Positions 10,591 through 21,761 of a stretch of DNA of 27,820 bases are shown here, in pieces. The notes beneath the pieces are model-generated. The model saw only the letters and a list, made by a program, of their open reading frames with translations. It had not been told where the DNA came from and searched no databases. The stretch comes from Balamuthia mandrillaris. Lineage: Eukaryota > Discosea > Longamoebia > Balamuthiidae. Position numbers and translations under genes: made by a program. Where the stretch lies: NCBI GenBank assembly GCA_031835245.1, contig JAVKOQ010000557.1, positions 1-27,820 on the forward strand, given 5' to 3'. The first letter of the stretch is position 1; the number at the start of each line of letters is the position of its first letter.

Positions 10591-11440
10591 AAAGAGAACT
10601 AACGCCATTTGCAACGTTTCTTAGGGTACTTCTTCCCCCAGTAGGTGATGATGGGTTGCTGAGAGCCAAAGTCCTTGGCTGCAACCCAGGAGTTATCTGA
10701 ATCAGGGTATCCTTTCCATTTCATGAGATAGTAGTGGTTGGAAGGTGGGCTGTCAAGAGCACTTGGAGGAACCTTGTCAAAGAGTATGTTGCCAGTGATG
10801 TCTTGAAGGATGTAGGCTCCCTTGTTGGTGCAGTGGTGGATGATGAAGGGACTGAGAGATTTGGGGTCGGTTTTGGAGTTTACTGACAAGTTTTTCAGCA
10901 TCACCTTGTCCCTAGGAGAGAAATGGATGATTTTGTTGTTGGCGTTGAAGTGCTTTTCTATGTTGGTGGAGTATTTGACAACCTTTTTGTAGATAGAGGG
11001 GTAGACGATTTGTAGCATGACCTTGGTGAGAGATGTGATCTCATGTGGAGTTTTTAGCTTGATATGGTTGTCTGAGTAAGAAAGAGGCCTATTTCCAACA
11101 AGGATAATGATGAAGGCTTGTGTTCATCTATCCTCAGGGCAGTTGTAGGCATTAAAGTGATATTCTAGTTCTATGATGTGAATAGTAGGATCCTGGTGCT
11201 TGCTGACATTGAACTTAGGTAGTCCAAGGAGAAGGCGAGGCATTTTCTTCTAAGTAGAAGCGAAAGCTTTGTTTAACCTGCACTGTTCTGTTCTTTTGTG
11301 ATATGTTCAGTCTCAAGACAGCTGGGGATGTTGAGTTCAAGCTAAAAGGATTGGTGGAGCATACAAAGGCATTGCTGTTGTGTCTTGCAAAGCTGTTCAT
11401 TTAGGGTATCAAAAGCAGCTGAGACTTCCATGGTGTGTAT
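10590..11440 (-). mobile_element. Broken, internally deleted Ty3/gypsy chromovirus fossil (gag start, integrase tail, chromodomain)
   Basis: Read on the minus strand, the right end (about 11,110-11,430) resembles the start of a gypsy gag with a LPKFNVSKHQDP-type stretch. It is followed by an integrase C-terminal region (about 10,840-11,020, FSPRDKVMLK-type) and a chromodomain at about 10,640-10,760 with the MKWKGYPDSDNSW core. A chromodomain at the integrase end identifies a chromovirus. Protease, RT and most of integrase are absent. An LTR-like repeat lies just outside its gag end (11,454-11,600). Confidence 0.8.
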
Positions 11441-11453
11441 TGTGCAAGAGGAC

Positions 11454-11600
11454 CCTTAGTTCTTCTTTCTTTTGTTACCTTTATCCTTCCTTTTTTCCTT
11501 TTTCCCTTTTTCTTGATATACTCTGAAGTAACATCAGAGATTCACTCTTGTTGTCCTTTTTCTATTCTCTTGAATACACTTCTTGTCTCATCACTGAGTA
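11454..11600. repeat. LTR-like repeat, copy 2 (first copy 1799-1950)
   Basis: Contains the 70-bp block 11524-11593 shared with 1861-1930, preceded by the same kind of pyrimidine-rich stretch. Its place next to the gag end of the minus-strand chromovirus fossil fits a 5' LTR of that element. The other copy about 9.7 kb away is then a solo or foreign LTR of the same family. Inference from position. Confidence 0.5.
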
Positions 11601-11839
11601 TAGCTTGGAATCTCAGAAGTGTTAGAACATGAATATTGAGAAAAACTATGGAAGAGTAGGCAACAAAGGTACTGCAGTAGCTAAATTGGACAGCATGATG
11701 GGAGGGAGAAATTTTATTGGTCTGTGGAGCAATTATGGTCATTGTAGCTCTTTATATTGTTTTTGGTCCTCTTGTGAATTAATTAGTATCTAAGTTTTTT
11801 TTGGATACTATAATAAAAAGTCATGGCTTGCTTATTAGT

Positions 11840-11985
11840 GTACAAAGCAACACTATTACCATCACCATTATTAGCATCATAGCCATTGTCATCACTATAG
11901 TTATTATCATCATTATCATCATTGTCTTCAATTTGATCAATATCATTGTCATTGCTGGTGCCTTGCCCTTGCTCTTGCTATTATG
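11840..11985. repeat. Degenerate ATC/ATT tandem repeat
   Basis: Runs of ATCATT, ATTGTC, ATTACC and CTTGCC hexamers over about 140 bp. It is the reverse-strand relative of the AATGAC/AATGGC repeat at 4090-4300. The Ile-rich open frame across it is a low-complexity artefact. Confidence 0.65.
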
Positions 11986-11999
11986 TACACTTTATTTTT

Positions 12000-13400
12000 C
12001 AAAAAAAATAAACATATACAAAATGATTGAAATCTAAGGAGAATATATTATTTTATGAATGAAAACAGTCAAAGGAGCCTGTCAAGCTACTTACCCAAAG
12101 TAAGTATTATATTGTCAGTCCCTATGTTAACAAAACAAAAGAAGAAGGGTGTTGAAAGTGAAGTGTGATGTGAAACAAAGTGTGATGCAGCTAGTTATCA
12201 ATATAACTAACTCTTTCTTCAGGAAAAACCCTTTGTTCACTATTACCACCTTTCATTTCATTATTATAGCATTGAGAGAGGATATTAGTATTTCCTTAAC
12301 TTCAGCCTTATTCTAGTGCTGGGAGTCATTTTCATCAATAGTCCTGGTGTTAATCTTCCTCAATATTGATGGTAAAACCGTGGATAATGAAAGAAGTATA
12401 TTCGAGAAAATAGAGGGAAAACAATGAAAGTAAATCTCTAGGGAAAGGGAGAAAATAAAAAGCTTAAGGTATGAGGAAATATCAAGATATATGTTATTGA
12501 TTTTATCAACATACTTTTTTACAATTTCAAAACTAAATAAATTTCAGAAAAGTTATTATTTGTTGAAAAATGAAGACTTGCTCAGGTGTTGCTGTGCTTT
12601 TGCCTTTTTTTTTGTGTTCCTTCTTTCTGAACATGTTGTTTTAAAGCCTTTGTACACAGGGGGCCAAAGAGCCTTTTGTTTCTTTGAGGATGCTCCTACT
12701 AATAGTATGGGTTTTTTTGAATGTTGCCAGGTATAAGTGTGAAGTGGATTGTTTTTGTTTATATGTCCCCTCAGCAGTGCATATCAACACTTGAACAAAG
12801 GAGACCTGCTTGTCTATTTCAACAAATTCTTTCCACTTTTGCTGGAATGTATCCTGGGGACCTTTTTAAAAAAGAAGGGCTGTCAATGCAAAAACAAGCT
12901 TGAACATAGTAGGGATTCAATGCACTTTTGCTGCTTGTAGAATAGAGGAATTTATTGATACCTTGAGCAATAAACACGGAGGAGTGAGGAGTCTGTTGAG
13001 AAGGCCAATAAACAGACAGGGCACTTACTTGAGCTGTGGATGGCACGGTCAAAATCTTTAGCAGAGAGCCTGTTTGAAACACACTTTACGTGCACTGAAA
13101 CAAGACACAATGTAACGTCATCTGACAATTTCCCAATGGCTTGGGGGATGGGGAAAATCGTCCAAAAATTGGTAGTAAATTTTGGGTAGGCTTGTGAGTT
13201 AAATTTTTTGGATAATTTTTCATTGTTCCCATTGGAAAGTATAGCGGCTCAATTCTTTGATCTGTTACCAAAAGTTTCAAACCACCAATCAAAAATCAAA
13301 ACAGAGGCTTAAACTTACCATAAAAAGGCCTTTTCCGTTGTCTTTTTCTTTGTCTCATCTCTGGCAGAGATCTTTCACGTCGACAAAAATTCATTGCCCC
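12000..13400. other. A+T-rich stretch, nothing recognised
   Basis: No open frame here resembles a known protein and I see no repeat that links it with the fossils to the left. It separates the retroelement graveyard from the gene island. The last few hundred bases could be the 3' flank of the minus-strand coding region that starts at 13,404. I see no tRNA. Confidence 0.4.
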
Positions 13401-13403
13401 ACT

Positions 13404-14039
13404 TTAATTGGAAAGGTGACATTCTGAAGAAGCAAAGAACAAGGCACCTGGCAGGATGATCCTATCACGTGGTCTAGTTACTCTGAGGGGGGATCCGTCG
13501 CCCAGGAGCTCAGTTGACTCAGTGCCAAGGTCGTTGAGCGCAGCAGAGCGCTGGGCAAGGACATAAAAGCCCTCGGGGATGCGTTTATCTGCTGCCACAC
13601 AGCCCCACTTTGTGAGCAAACTCCGTAAGCTGTGCCCAGAGAAGGCAAGTATCTGGTTGGCCACTGAATATTCAGCCTCGTTGCCAAAGTTGCTTCCAGT
13701 GGCGGTATTCATCCTTTCAGCGATAAACTGGTCACAGGCCGCGTGGGCATCCCTCCTGGTGGCTCTCTCCAACAAAAAACGTTCTATCATGGGTTCCTTA
13801 ATCATGCCGATGCTCTTGTGGTTGTGATTGAATGTTTCCACAATAACCAAACCATTTGCCACGAGCTCGGATAGAGCGGATGAACCCTGGCATAAGATGT
13901 TTCCACCGCAGATACGTGAGCTGAAGACGAGGAAGTAACATAGTTCTTTGCCGGTGACACCGAACCTCAGGTTTGACATTTGGAGCTTGTCCAGCTTCTC
14001 CAGTTTGCGCAAGGCTGGATTCGAACAGGAAAAAGTCAA
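13404..14039 (-). CDS. Unrecognised coding region, probably the 3' exon of a longer gene
   Basis: A 211-codon open frame, long for this window, with balanced amino-acid use and higher G+C than the left half. I do not recognise the protein. Visible features are a mixed helical region with acidic and basic residues, a GNEAEYSVANQIL stretch near the middle and a hydrophobic tail near the end (IILPGALFFASS). The TTG at its right end is not a credible start; the same frame stays open to about 14,133, where CCTGATACAG looks like a 3' splice site. Minus-strand frames further right (to 15,006) look partly coding, so this is likely a terminal exon, or else part of a decayed gene. No paralogue or domain can be named. 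Confidence 0.5.
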   Translation of the reverse strand: MTFSCSNPALRKLEKLDKLQMSNLRFGVTGKELCYFLVFSSRICGGNILCQGSSALSELVANGLVIVETFNHNHKSIGMIKEPMIERFLLERATRRDAHAACDQFIAERMNTATGSNFGNEAEYSVANQILAFSGHSLRSLLTKWGCVAADKRIPEGFYVLAQRSAALNDLGTESTELLGDGSPLRVTRPRDRIILPGALFFASSECHLSN

Positions 14040-14139
14040 AGAACAACCCAGGGCGGCCGCACCACAATGATAAGATGGGATGGTCTTCGTTGAGCTTGCT
14101 TGTGTCTTCCCCCATTTCCATAAGTACCTGTATCAGGTT

Positions 14140-15006
14140 GGATAAGTGTGTGTTTCAGGATCACCTTTGCAATGCGAGGTTTCTCTCTCGAATACAGGTT
14201 TTCGTCCGTAAGAGGTTCCCAAACAGAGAAGAAAGTGGATGCGAATATGGCAGTCTGGTGGGGAGCAAGCTTCAACAGGTATTCTTCCAGTACCCAGCCG
14301 GATCAGGGTCGTTTCACATGGATAAGGGTCTAAACACAGGGAAAACCGTTCGTGGCGTTGCCATTGCAGCACGTCATTTTGATCGTGGTTCTTATAGTCA
14401 GAATGGAAGAGCAAAGCCTTGGCCTCACGAGGTTGCAAGGACATGGCACTCATCTAGTGCAAATGTTGGTGCGCTCAACTCTTTTCCCAGCCTTTCATGA
14501 CAACTTTGGATCTCCTTTGAAACAGCTTCCGGGTCGTCCTGCCATACCTTGGCAAACATTCCTGTTGAAAATCCAATTAACGTATTTGTTTCCGCCATGG
14601 AATAAGGAAGCGTTGAAGAGGTCAATGTCTTGGTTGATTGTGCGGAGTTCCTCTGGATTATTGCTAAATAATTTTTCTTGTTTGAAATGTTCTAATTGGC
14701 AAAATAAACTCTTTTGCCAAGGAAACTGGGAGCGGGAGCGATTGACCTTCATAGTCGGCGGCGTAAATCAGATAAGAAAGAAAGTACAGGCGAATCATGT
14801 TCATAACTTTTCGATTGCAGTTCCGCCAGCCCAAAGCAGACATCAGAGGAGTAACGAAATCCTTGAACTTGGCCTGGAATACAAAAAGTGGTTATCTGCC
14901 CTGCTAAATTCCGATTATATCGATGATTTCTTGTTGTTTTTCGAAAAGGTGGGTTGCCCATGGCAACCGATAGCTGCTGGTCCTTCCCTCCCCCTTCTGT
15001 CGACAT
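14140..15006 (-). other. Possible upstream exons of the unrecognised minus-strand gene
   Basis: Several minus-strand blocks look protein-like. An open stretch at 14,667-14,873 follows a good 3' splice site (TTTTTGTATTCCAG ending at 14,874) and reads AKFKDFVTPLMSALGW and onward. An ATG at 15,006 starts a short open frame. A block at about 14,160-14,270 reads YLLKLAPHQTAIFASTFF. I cannot link these blocks into one frame with clean introns, so the gene is either multi-exon with unusual splice sites, or degraded. If the ATG at 15,006 is the start, its start lies only 56 bp from that of PIGQ on the other strand, a very short shared promoter. Confidence 0.3.
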
Positions 15007-15062
15007 AGGCTATTTTTTCTTCGAAGAAGAAGCAAAAAACAAAGTGACGGAGGAAAGCGTAG

Positions 15063-17604
15063 ATGGAGGTCTTCTGGCCAGTCGATGTGCCCACAGACAA
15101 CATTACAGCAGGAGGTTGGTTGGTTGGCTGGATGGTACCACCGCGCTTTGTATGTGTGGTAGCCGTGGTCCCTTATTCGCAGGTCCTCCTCTTTTCGTAC
15201 AAAGCTAGTGCAGCTTGTTCTTCCCAGTAGTGCTCATGTTTTTTTTTTTTTCACTGCTGCTGTTGCTGCTGTTCTTCTTCTTCTTCTCCTTCTTCTTTGT
15301 TTGCAGTGTGCTGAACCCGAAATGAGGGCGCTTTTAACCTTACAACAACAACCTTTGGCCAAGCGTGGTCAGCTTTTGGGCCAACTTCAACTGGAGGCAG
15401 AAAGGACACCTCCAACAACAACAACCAACAGGCAGCAGCCTTGGCTGCACATTCTGGCGAATGAACCACTCGACAAGCAACGCTGTTCTCTGCCGCGCTT
15501 TAGATGCTTGACAATGTATAACATAGCTTCTGAAAGTGCTGTTGATTCAACAGAGGAGGTGCAACGAGTGCTGTTCTACGACCCTACGGCTCTTCACCAC
15601 TCCCTCTACACCACCCAACCGCTTGCCCTCTCCTCCTCCTGCTACAGCGTTGGAGAAGGAGAAGCATTTGCTCATCCCAACCAGCACCAACAGCGACAGG
15701 TGGTTGGGCGCCACAAGATTACACCACAGGTGGTTGGCCCACCAGAAGAGACCTCAATTCCCTCCTCGCAACTGGACGAGTGTCTCCGCCTCCTTAACAG
15801 CGGCCTCTGGCCTTGTCGTGAATTTTTGCAACGCAACAGCAGGGGATCCCGCCATCCCTCCATTGAAAGATCCGTCGGAAGAGGAAAGAGCTGCATGACC
15901 ATCTTCCTTTCGTTGTTGTTGACAGCAGGATGGCTCTTACAGCCCTTAACAGTGCCTTTACTACACTTACTCAACATCCCGTTTCCTTCCTTGTTCTCTA
16001 ATCCCACCAACGGCCCTTCCCTCACCGCACTAAGCCTCACCGCCATCGGTATGTTACCACTTTCTCACCCTTTTGTCTGGCCGTATACCCGTTTGCTGCT
16101 GCTGTCTGACGCATGAATATTGTTGCTCGACAGGCCAGGAGGTGGCACGGAGGCGCTGCTTTCTACAGAGCTGGCAAACGGAATGGAAGCAATTGTGCGC
16201 CTGTAATACTTCCACACCTACATGGAGAGTGTTGGAACAACGCTGCTATCACCGTGTGTGGTCATTGATTGTTGACCTTTTTTTGGGTTGCTTGGTGGCT
16301 TGGTTGCTCTGGAATCACAGCCAGATTTTATCTGCCAGTTCTGAAGAATGGGGAGGAGCAGTAGACTGTCACTTCATTTACCAAATGTCACATCTCAGTG
16401 ATTCACGGCTGAGAGCTGGGGTGGAATGGCTGATGGGGGGCAAGCCTGCAGGCATTAAACTTAACCATCCACTTGCTCATTTCTTTGGTTCCATCTTCCT
16501 CTATCTCCTGAGCTCTTGGCAAGGTTTGTATCCCATCACTTTTTTTTAATCCGGTACCTCTTTTTCACAGTTGCTTCACAGTGGTTATGCGGGCTGCAGT
16601 ACCACTTATACCTATGCTGCTGAAAGGTGTGGCCTTAAGCGGCTTGTTCGGCTTATCTATGATGATCAGTTTCGTGTTAGATATCTTATCATTGCTGCAT
16701 ATCCACATATTCTATTGTTATACAGGTACGTGAAATTTCGTATTTCTCCATGGCCAATGCATATGGAGTTTAGCGTTGCCCGATGGAGCCAGGGATGTGG
16801 TGGGCGTTTCAAAGCCTCATTGTCCCGTCGCTCGACCACACTCTCTGCTAAAACATTCATTGCGTGGGATTTCTCACCTGTGGTATTTTGAATCTATCAG
16901 TATCTGTGCGCTGCTATGCTTTCCAATTTCACATCCTCTCTTCTTTATGGAAACTATTCAGGGGCAAGTTTTTCTCGTTTTCCCTTTCTCCTCTCCTTTG
17001 CTCCACTAAATGTGACCATTGCAGGCAAAAAACGCAATGTTTTAAAGCAGCGCATCGACTCTTATGCTTATGACATTGATCAGCTCATTCTTGGCACCCT
17101 GCTATTCACCACTATGTTCTTTTTGTTGCCTACCACATTTGCCTACTACCTCTACTTTACGGGTGCACGCTTAGCAGTTCTAGCGATCTACCTCTCGTTC
17201 TACACAGCACTGCATTGCCTCCATCACTTCCCATTCTATAGCATTTTCTTGCGTATACTATACCCAGCCTCTTTGCCAGGTATTTCATCTTGCCCTCTTC
17301 TTTCTTTCAGTTTTAAGCGACTGACAATGTTGTGATCACACGGCCGCGTTTTAGGCGGCGTGAGCTTTAGCGTTCTACAGGCCTGTCCTGCTTCGTCCTC
17401 CACAGAAACAGCTTCTTATCTTCTATTAAAGGTCAGTTCTCCTCTGGAGCATCATAAGCCTGCATATTAATGTTGTGACATCTTTAGAGTGAACCAGCAC
17501 CACTAGCGCACCTCTTCTCCGATTTTGAGCAAGCGCTGCTTGGTCTCATAAACGAGAACAGGCCAGGTTCCTTGCTTGCTCGCTTTCTTACTGGCAGCCG
17601 ATGA
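15063..17604 (+). CDS. PIGQ: PIG-Q/Gpi1 homologue, subunit of the GPI-GlcNAc transferase
   Basis: Gpi1/PIG-Q stabilises the ER-membrane complex that adds GlcNAc to phosphatidylinositol, the first step of GPI-anchor synthesis. Proposed exons: 15063-15182, 15307-16048, 16134-16523, 16582-16725, 16901-16963, 17025-17279, 17355-17431, 17488-17604, giving about 635 residues. Hallmarks: N-terminal GGWLVGWMVPP (human LLVGRWVPEQ), VLFYDP, WLMGGKPAGIKLN, a membrane segment ending LHIHIFYCY, then LSSLWKLFRGKKRNVL and YDIDQLILGTLLFT with FLLPTTFAYYL, all close to human PIG-Q. The ATG at 15063 is chosen because the following residues align with the family start. The donor of exon 1 is uncertain: CAG/GTCCTC at 15183 keeps frame with the strong TTTGTTTGCAG acceptor, but an alternative at 15227 with a weaker acceptor also fits. 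Intron 16964-17024 is a GC-AG intron. The C-terminus is shorter than in human. Confidence 0.93.
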
Positions 17605-17687
17605 AATAATAGTCAAGGAGGGAGGGACTAATTTGTTTTTTCGTTGTCTTTTGTCTTACTTTGGAACTGTACAAATTCTCTTTTGGC
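17605..17687. other. Short tail-to-tail spacer between PIGQ and ZFPL1
   Basis: Only 83 bp separate the two stop codons. Both transcripts must end within this spacer or overlap each other. It is T-rich on the plus strand and has no perfect AATAAA on either strand that I can see. Confidence 0.7.
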
Positions 17688-19028
17688 TCATTCGTTGAGA
17701 GGTTCCACTCTAAGTTTCATGCTTAGAAAGAGAACAGTGGCGAGGGTTGTAAGCAACGCCACCACAAGCAGTACTTTCTGAGTAGTGCACTTAAATGCAC
17801 GAGACCGTTTGCTGGAGAGTGGCAATAGTTCCTGTTTTGGCCTTTTAGGTGATGATGCGAAAGTATCTCCATGGTTAGCAGCTTGTCGCCTTTCATTTGC
17901 CTCTCTTGCTCTTGCCAATCGGTTCTTCTTTTTTGCCCTTCTGCCCGTTCTTTTTCTTCATGTTTAAAAGGAGGAAAGGGCAACAACGTACGAGATTCCA
18001 CGAAAAAGTTGCATGATACTATGCTTTCTGTATTTGTCATCATCATCGTCATCCTCAACCTGAGAACCTGCCCCACGCAGAAACCCGTAGTTACTCCTTT
18101 GAGCTTTCCGAGAGGCCACCCCTGTGTTAGCCACTGGCATACTGGTAGTTACTTCTAATGCAGTGTCCTGGCGAACAGGAGGAAGGGGAATGGCTGCTTG
18201 TCTGTTGCTGCTTTCTGGCGCATGAAGTGAGTCATGTTCAGCAACGGCACTCTCCCCAGCATCATGTAAAGGCTGCAATTTGTTGTTGGTGAACACGAAG
18301 AGGAGAGTGGAGAGCAGAGCAGAGAGCAGAGCAGGGGAGGGAGAGAGAAGAGAGCGAGAGAGAGGAGTGAACAGAGGAGATGAAGGGAATACAAAAAAAA
18401 AGGACAACTACCAAGGAACTCAAGTTGTTGCCCTTGTACCAAGGAGCGTTGTTGAGGTGGCGCAGCAATTGTTGGGCAAGAGGGGAAGATAAATCAGCAC
18501 TGCTGGAGGGTATGATGCCTTTCTGTTTGGGGCTGAACTGGTTAGAAGGGAAAGAGGAAGAGAAAGAGAGACGTACAGGGCAGGATGGACAGGTGAAGCC
18601 AGCTTGTGCAGTGTTGGGGGGAAAGGATGCAGCATGAACATCAATGCATTCCGGGTGAAACATATCTACGTAGGGGAAGCAAGGGATTAGTGAGTTGCGA
18701 CAAAAACGAGATAGAGGAAGGCCCTAACCAAGACAGAGAAGTCGAAGCACGTTGTCTTCTGTGAGCTCTTCCTTACATACTGCACAGGTGGGGGGTTCAT
18801 AGTCTGGATCTTGAAGCCATTCTACATAGGTACCAACGACGCACTGTGATGGAAAGCAAGCCTCATTCAGCTGAAGAAGAAAGGTGTAGGCGTGGTGGGT
18901 GGAGCTTTCTTTGGTCTCCCCTTTCAACGTACCACTTTGTGCTCAGGAAAAACGCAATGCTCACACACAGCTTTCTTGTGCACAAAGCAATAGAGGTCTG
19001 TGATTGTTCTGCACTTGCAAAGACCCAT
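17688..19028 (-). CDS. ZFPL1: ZFPL1 homologue, Golgi membrane zinc-finger protein
   Basis: ZFPL1 is a conserved integral protein of the cis-Golgi, known in animals to bind GM130 and support cis-Golgi integrity. Exons on the minus strand: 19028-18933, 18843-18729, 18665-18412, 18272-17992, 17955-17688, giving 337 residues (human 310). The N-terminus MGLCKCRTITDLYCFVHKK matches human MGLCKCPKRKVTNLFCFEH, and CEHC, VVGTYVEWLQDPDYEPP, CAVC, MFHPEC and PPNTAQAGFTCPSCP complete the B-box-like and RING-like Cys/His set. A DDDDDDKYRKH motif matches the human DDDKYRRR. A membrane segment at residues 310-328 leaves nine residues outside, as in a tail-anchored protein. Donors are GTACGT, GTTAGG, GTAGTT and GTACGT. 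Intron 3 is filled with a pyrimidine-rich (CTCTCT) tract. Confidence 0.94.
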
Positions 19029-19186
19029 GCCTGCTTCTCCAAGTTCTGTTGTTGGCTCTTTTTTCTCTCTGAGCGTCTTTGTTCTTCCCCACCCACCCAC
19101 CCCTGTCGTTTACTGGTTTTCAATTTGTTTTGTTTTGTTTTTTTTAAAATTGGCGCAAGAAAGATCTTTCTTCTCTTTTTTGTCAG

Positions 19187-19267
19187 GGAAGGAAGGAAGG
19201 AAGGAAGGAAGGAAGGAAGGAAGGAGGGGTGTTGAAAAAAATTTCTTTTTTTTTTTTTTTTTTTTTT
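19187..19267. repeat. (GGAA)n microsatellite and T22 run
   Basis: About nine GGAA units at 19187-19224, then a run of 22 T at 19246-19267. They fill much of the 282-bp spacer between the start of ZFPL1 and the stop of UQCRQ on the minus strand. The spacer must contain the ZFPL1 promoter and the UQCRQ 3' end. Read on the minus strand the run is A22 just after the UQCRQ stop, which could be a retroposition-like or simple slippage tract. Confidence 0.85.
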
Positions 19268-19310
19268 GGCAGAGCACAACGAACAAGGAAACAATTGCCA
19301 ACGTCTTAGT

Positions 19311-19583
19311 TCAATACCAGTGGGACCGGTGGTACTCCTTGTTGGCCGAAAGCGCCCAGTTGTAGATGTATACACCAGTGATAAAGGCAGGAGCGACGAT
19401 GGGAGCGTTCGTCTTGACCTTCTTTGTGTAGCGGGGCAGCATTGTGGAAAAGAACCCGTGGAAGAGCCTCTGACGGAATGGCGAAAGGTAGTATGTGGTC
19501 CAGCGCGCCTGATAAAGAAAGAGTAATAGCGGGGCTTCTTTAATCATCACGCCAGGATGAAGGGGGAGGGCTTTGCTTACCAT
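19311..19583 (-). CDS. UQCRQ: Cytochrome bc1 complex subunit 8 (ubiquinone-binding protein QP-C)
   Basis: Small single-span subunit of mitochondrial complex III, contacting cytochrome b. Coding exons: ATG at 19583-19581, then 19508-19311; the intron 19580-19509 begins GTAAGC directly after the ATG and ends TTTATCAG. The product has 66 residues: MARWTTYYLSPFRQRLFHGF matches the family signature Y.LSPFEQRAFP, and the hydrophobic segment IVAPAFITGVYIYNW followed by a short charged tail matches the family's membrane span. Human UQCRQ has 82 residues; the shortfall is at the N-terminus. The frame without splicing is also open, but it would insert 24 residues not seen in the family. Divergently paired with the AGC kinase gene. 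Confidence 0.85.
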   Translation of the reverse strand: MVSKALPLHPGVMIKEAPLLLFLYQARWTTYYLSPFRQRLFHGFFSTMLPRYTKKVKTNAPIVAPAFITGVYIYNWALSANKEYHRSHWY

Positions 19584-19870
19584 CGTAACTAACTACAAAA
19601 CAGCGAAGAGTTGAGAGCTGCTGCGGCGATTAGCGGAGAAAGGAATTTTTTTTTTTGGCTTGCTGCTTTGTCCGCAGTCCTCCACTTTTTTACGCCTGAG
19701 GGGTTGCAACAAGGCCCCCCCGTGGTGTTTGGCCCCTCATTGACGCATGACGTCATGCGGGCTCCTGTTTGTCCTCCTCGCTGCGAACCTCTACAACGCC
19801 TCTTCGCCAAACAAACAAACCTGCTTCGTTTTGCCTTTCCGCCGGTTTCTCTCTGCTGCAGGTCGGAGAG
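19584..19870. promoter_or_regulatory. Shared divergent promoter between UQCRQ and the AGC kinase
   Basis: 287 bp between the two start codons, with no TATA box that I can see at an expected place. It contains the palindrome described separately, a T9 run at 19648 and a CTGCAG just upstream of the kinase ATG. One spacer must drive both genes, so co-regulation is possible. Confidence 0.6.
19744..19759. promoter_or_regulatory. 16-bp perfect palindrome with CRE-type core TGACGTCA
   Basis: CGCATGACGTCATGCG is its own reverse complement. The central TGACGTCA is the consensus site of CREB/ATF-type bZIP dimers in many eukaryotes. It lies about 110 bp from the kinase start and about 160 bp from the UQCRQ start, a position suited to a two-way promoter element. 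A protein that binds it is not known from this sequence. Confidence 0.65.
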
Positions 19871-21511
<1,641 letters not shown>

Positions 21512-21528
21512 AACAGCTTCTCTTTCTT

Positions 21529-21569
<41 letters not shown>

Positions 21570-21634
21570 AGTAATAGCCGCTGAACAGCTGAAATGATGA
21601 TGAAAGTGAAATGATGATGCACAAATGAAACAGC

Positions 21635-21665
<31 letters not shown>

Positions 21666-21761
21666 AGTTTTCTCTCTCCTCTCTCTCTCTCTCTCAGTTT
21701 TCTCTCTCCTTCTCTCTCTCTCAGTTCTACGTTACGGCTATTTTGTTAACAAAATATCTAT
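21512..21761. repeat. Tail-to-tail spacer with (TC)n tracts and a copy of the kinase gene end
   Basis: Between the kinase stop and the FNIP stop lie two long (TC)n tracts (about 21,520-21,566 and 21,636-21,722). The 44 bp 21,601-21,644 repeat 21,484-21,527, the last codons and stop of the kinase plus following bases, with one difference. This looks like a local duplication by slippage or unequal exchange within the TC tracts. Confidence 0.8.

Noticed and set aside
12491-13082. Short hydrophobic and Cys-rich open frames in the A+T-rich stretch
   Set aside because: Short, overlapping on both strands, and without any recognisable motif or splice pattern.
1-13400. CRISPR array, rRNA or tRNA genes
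   Set aside because: The repeats are irregular, without equal spacers, and no rRNA or tRNA core motif was recognised; the window is eukaryotic.
13973-14500. 175-codon plus-strand frame
   Set aside because: It overlaps the better minus-strand coding region and shows no family resemblance; judged an antisense shadow.
18846-19375. Open frames with GRKEGRKE or PSFLPSFL repeats
   Set aside because: They are translations of the (GGAA)n microsatellite and T run in a spacer.
19769-19870. Longer kinase N-terminus from the ATG at 19769
   Set aside because: It has no family similarity, and the ATG at 19871 gives a canonical myristoylation start.
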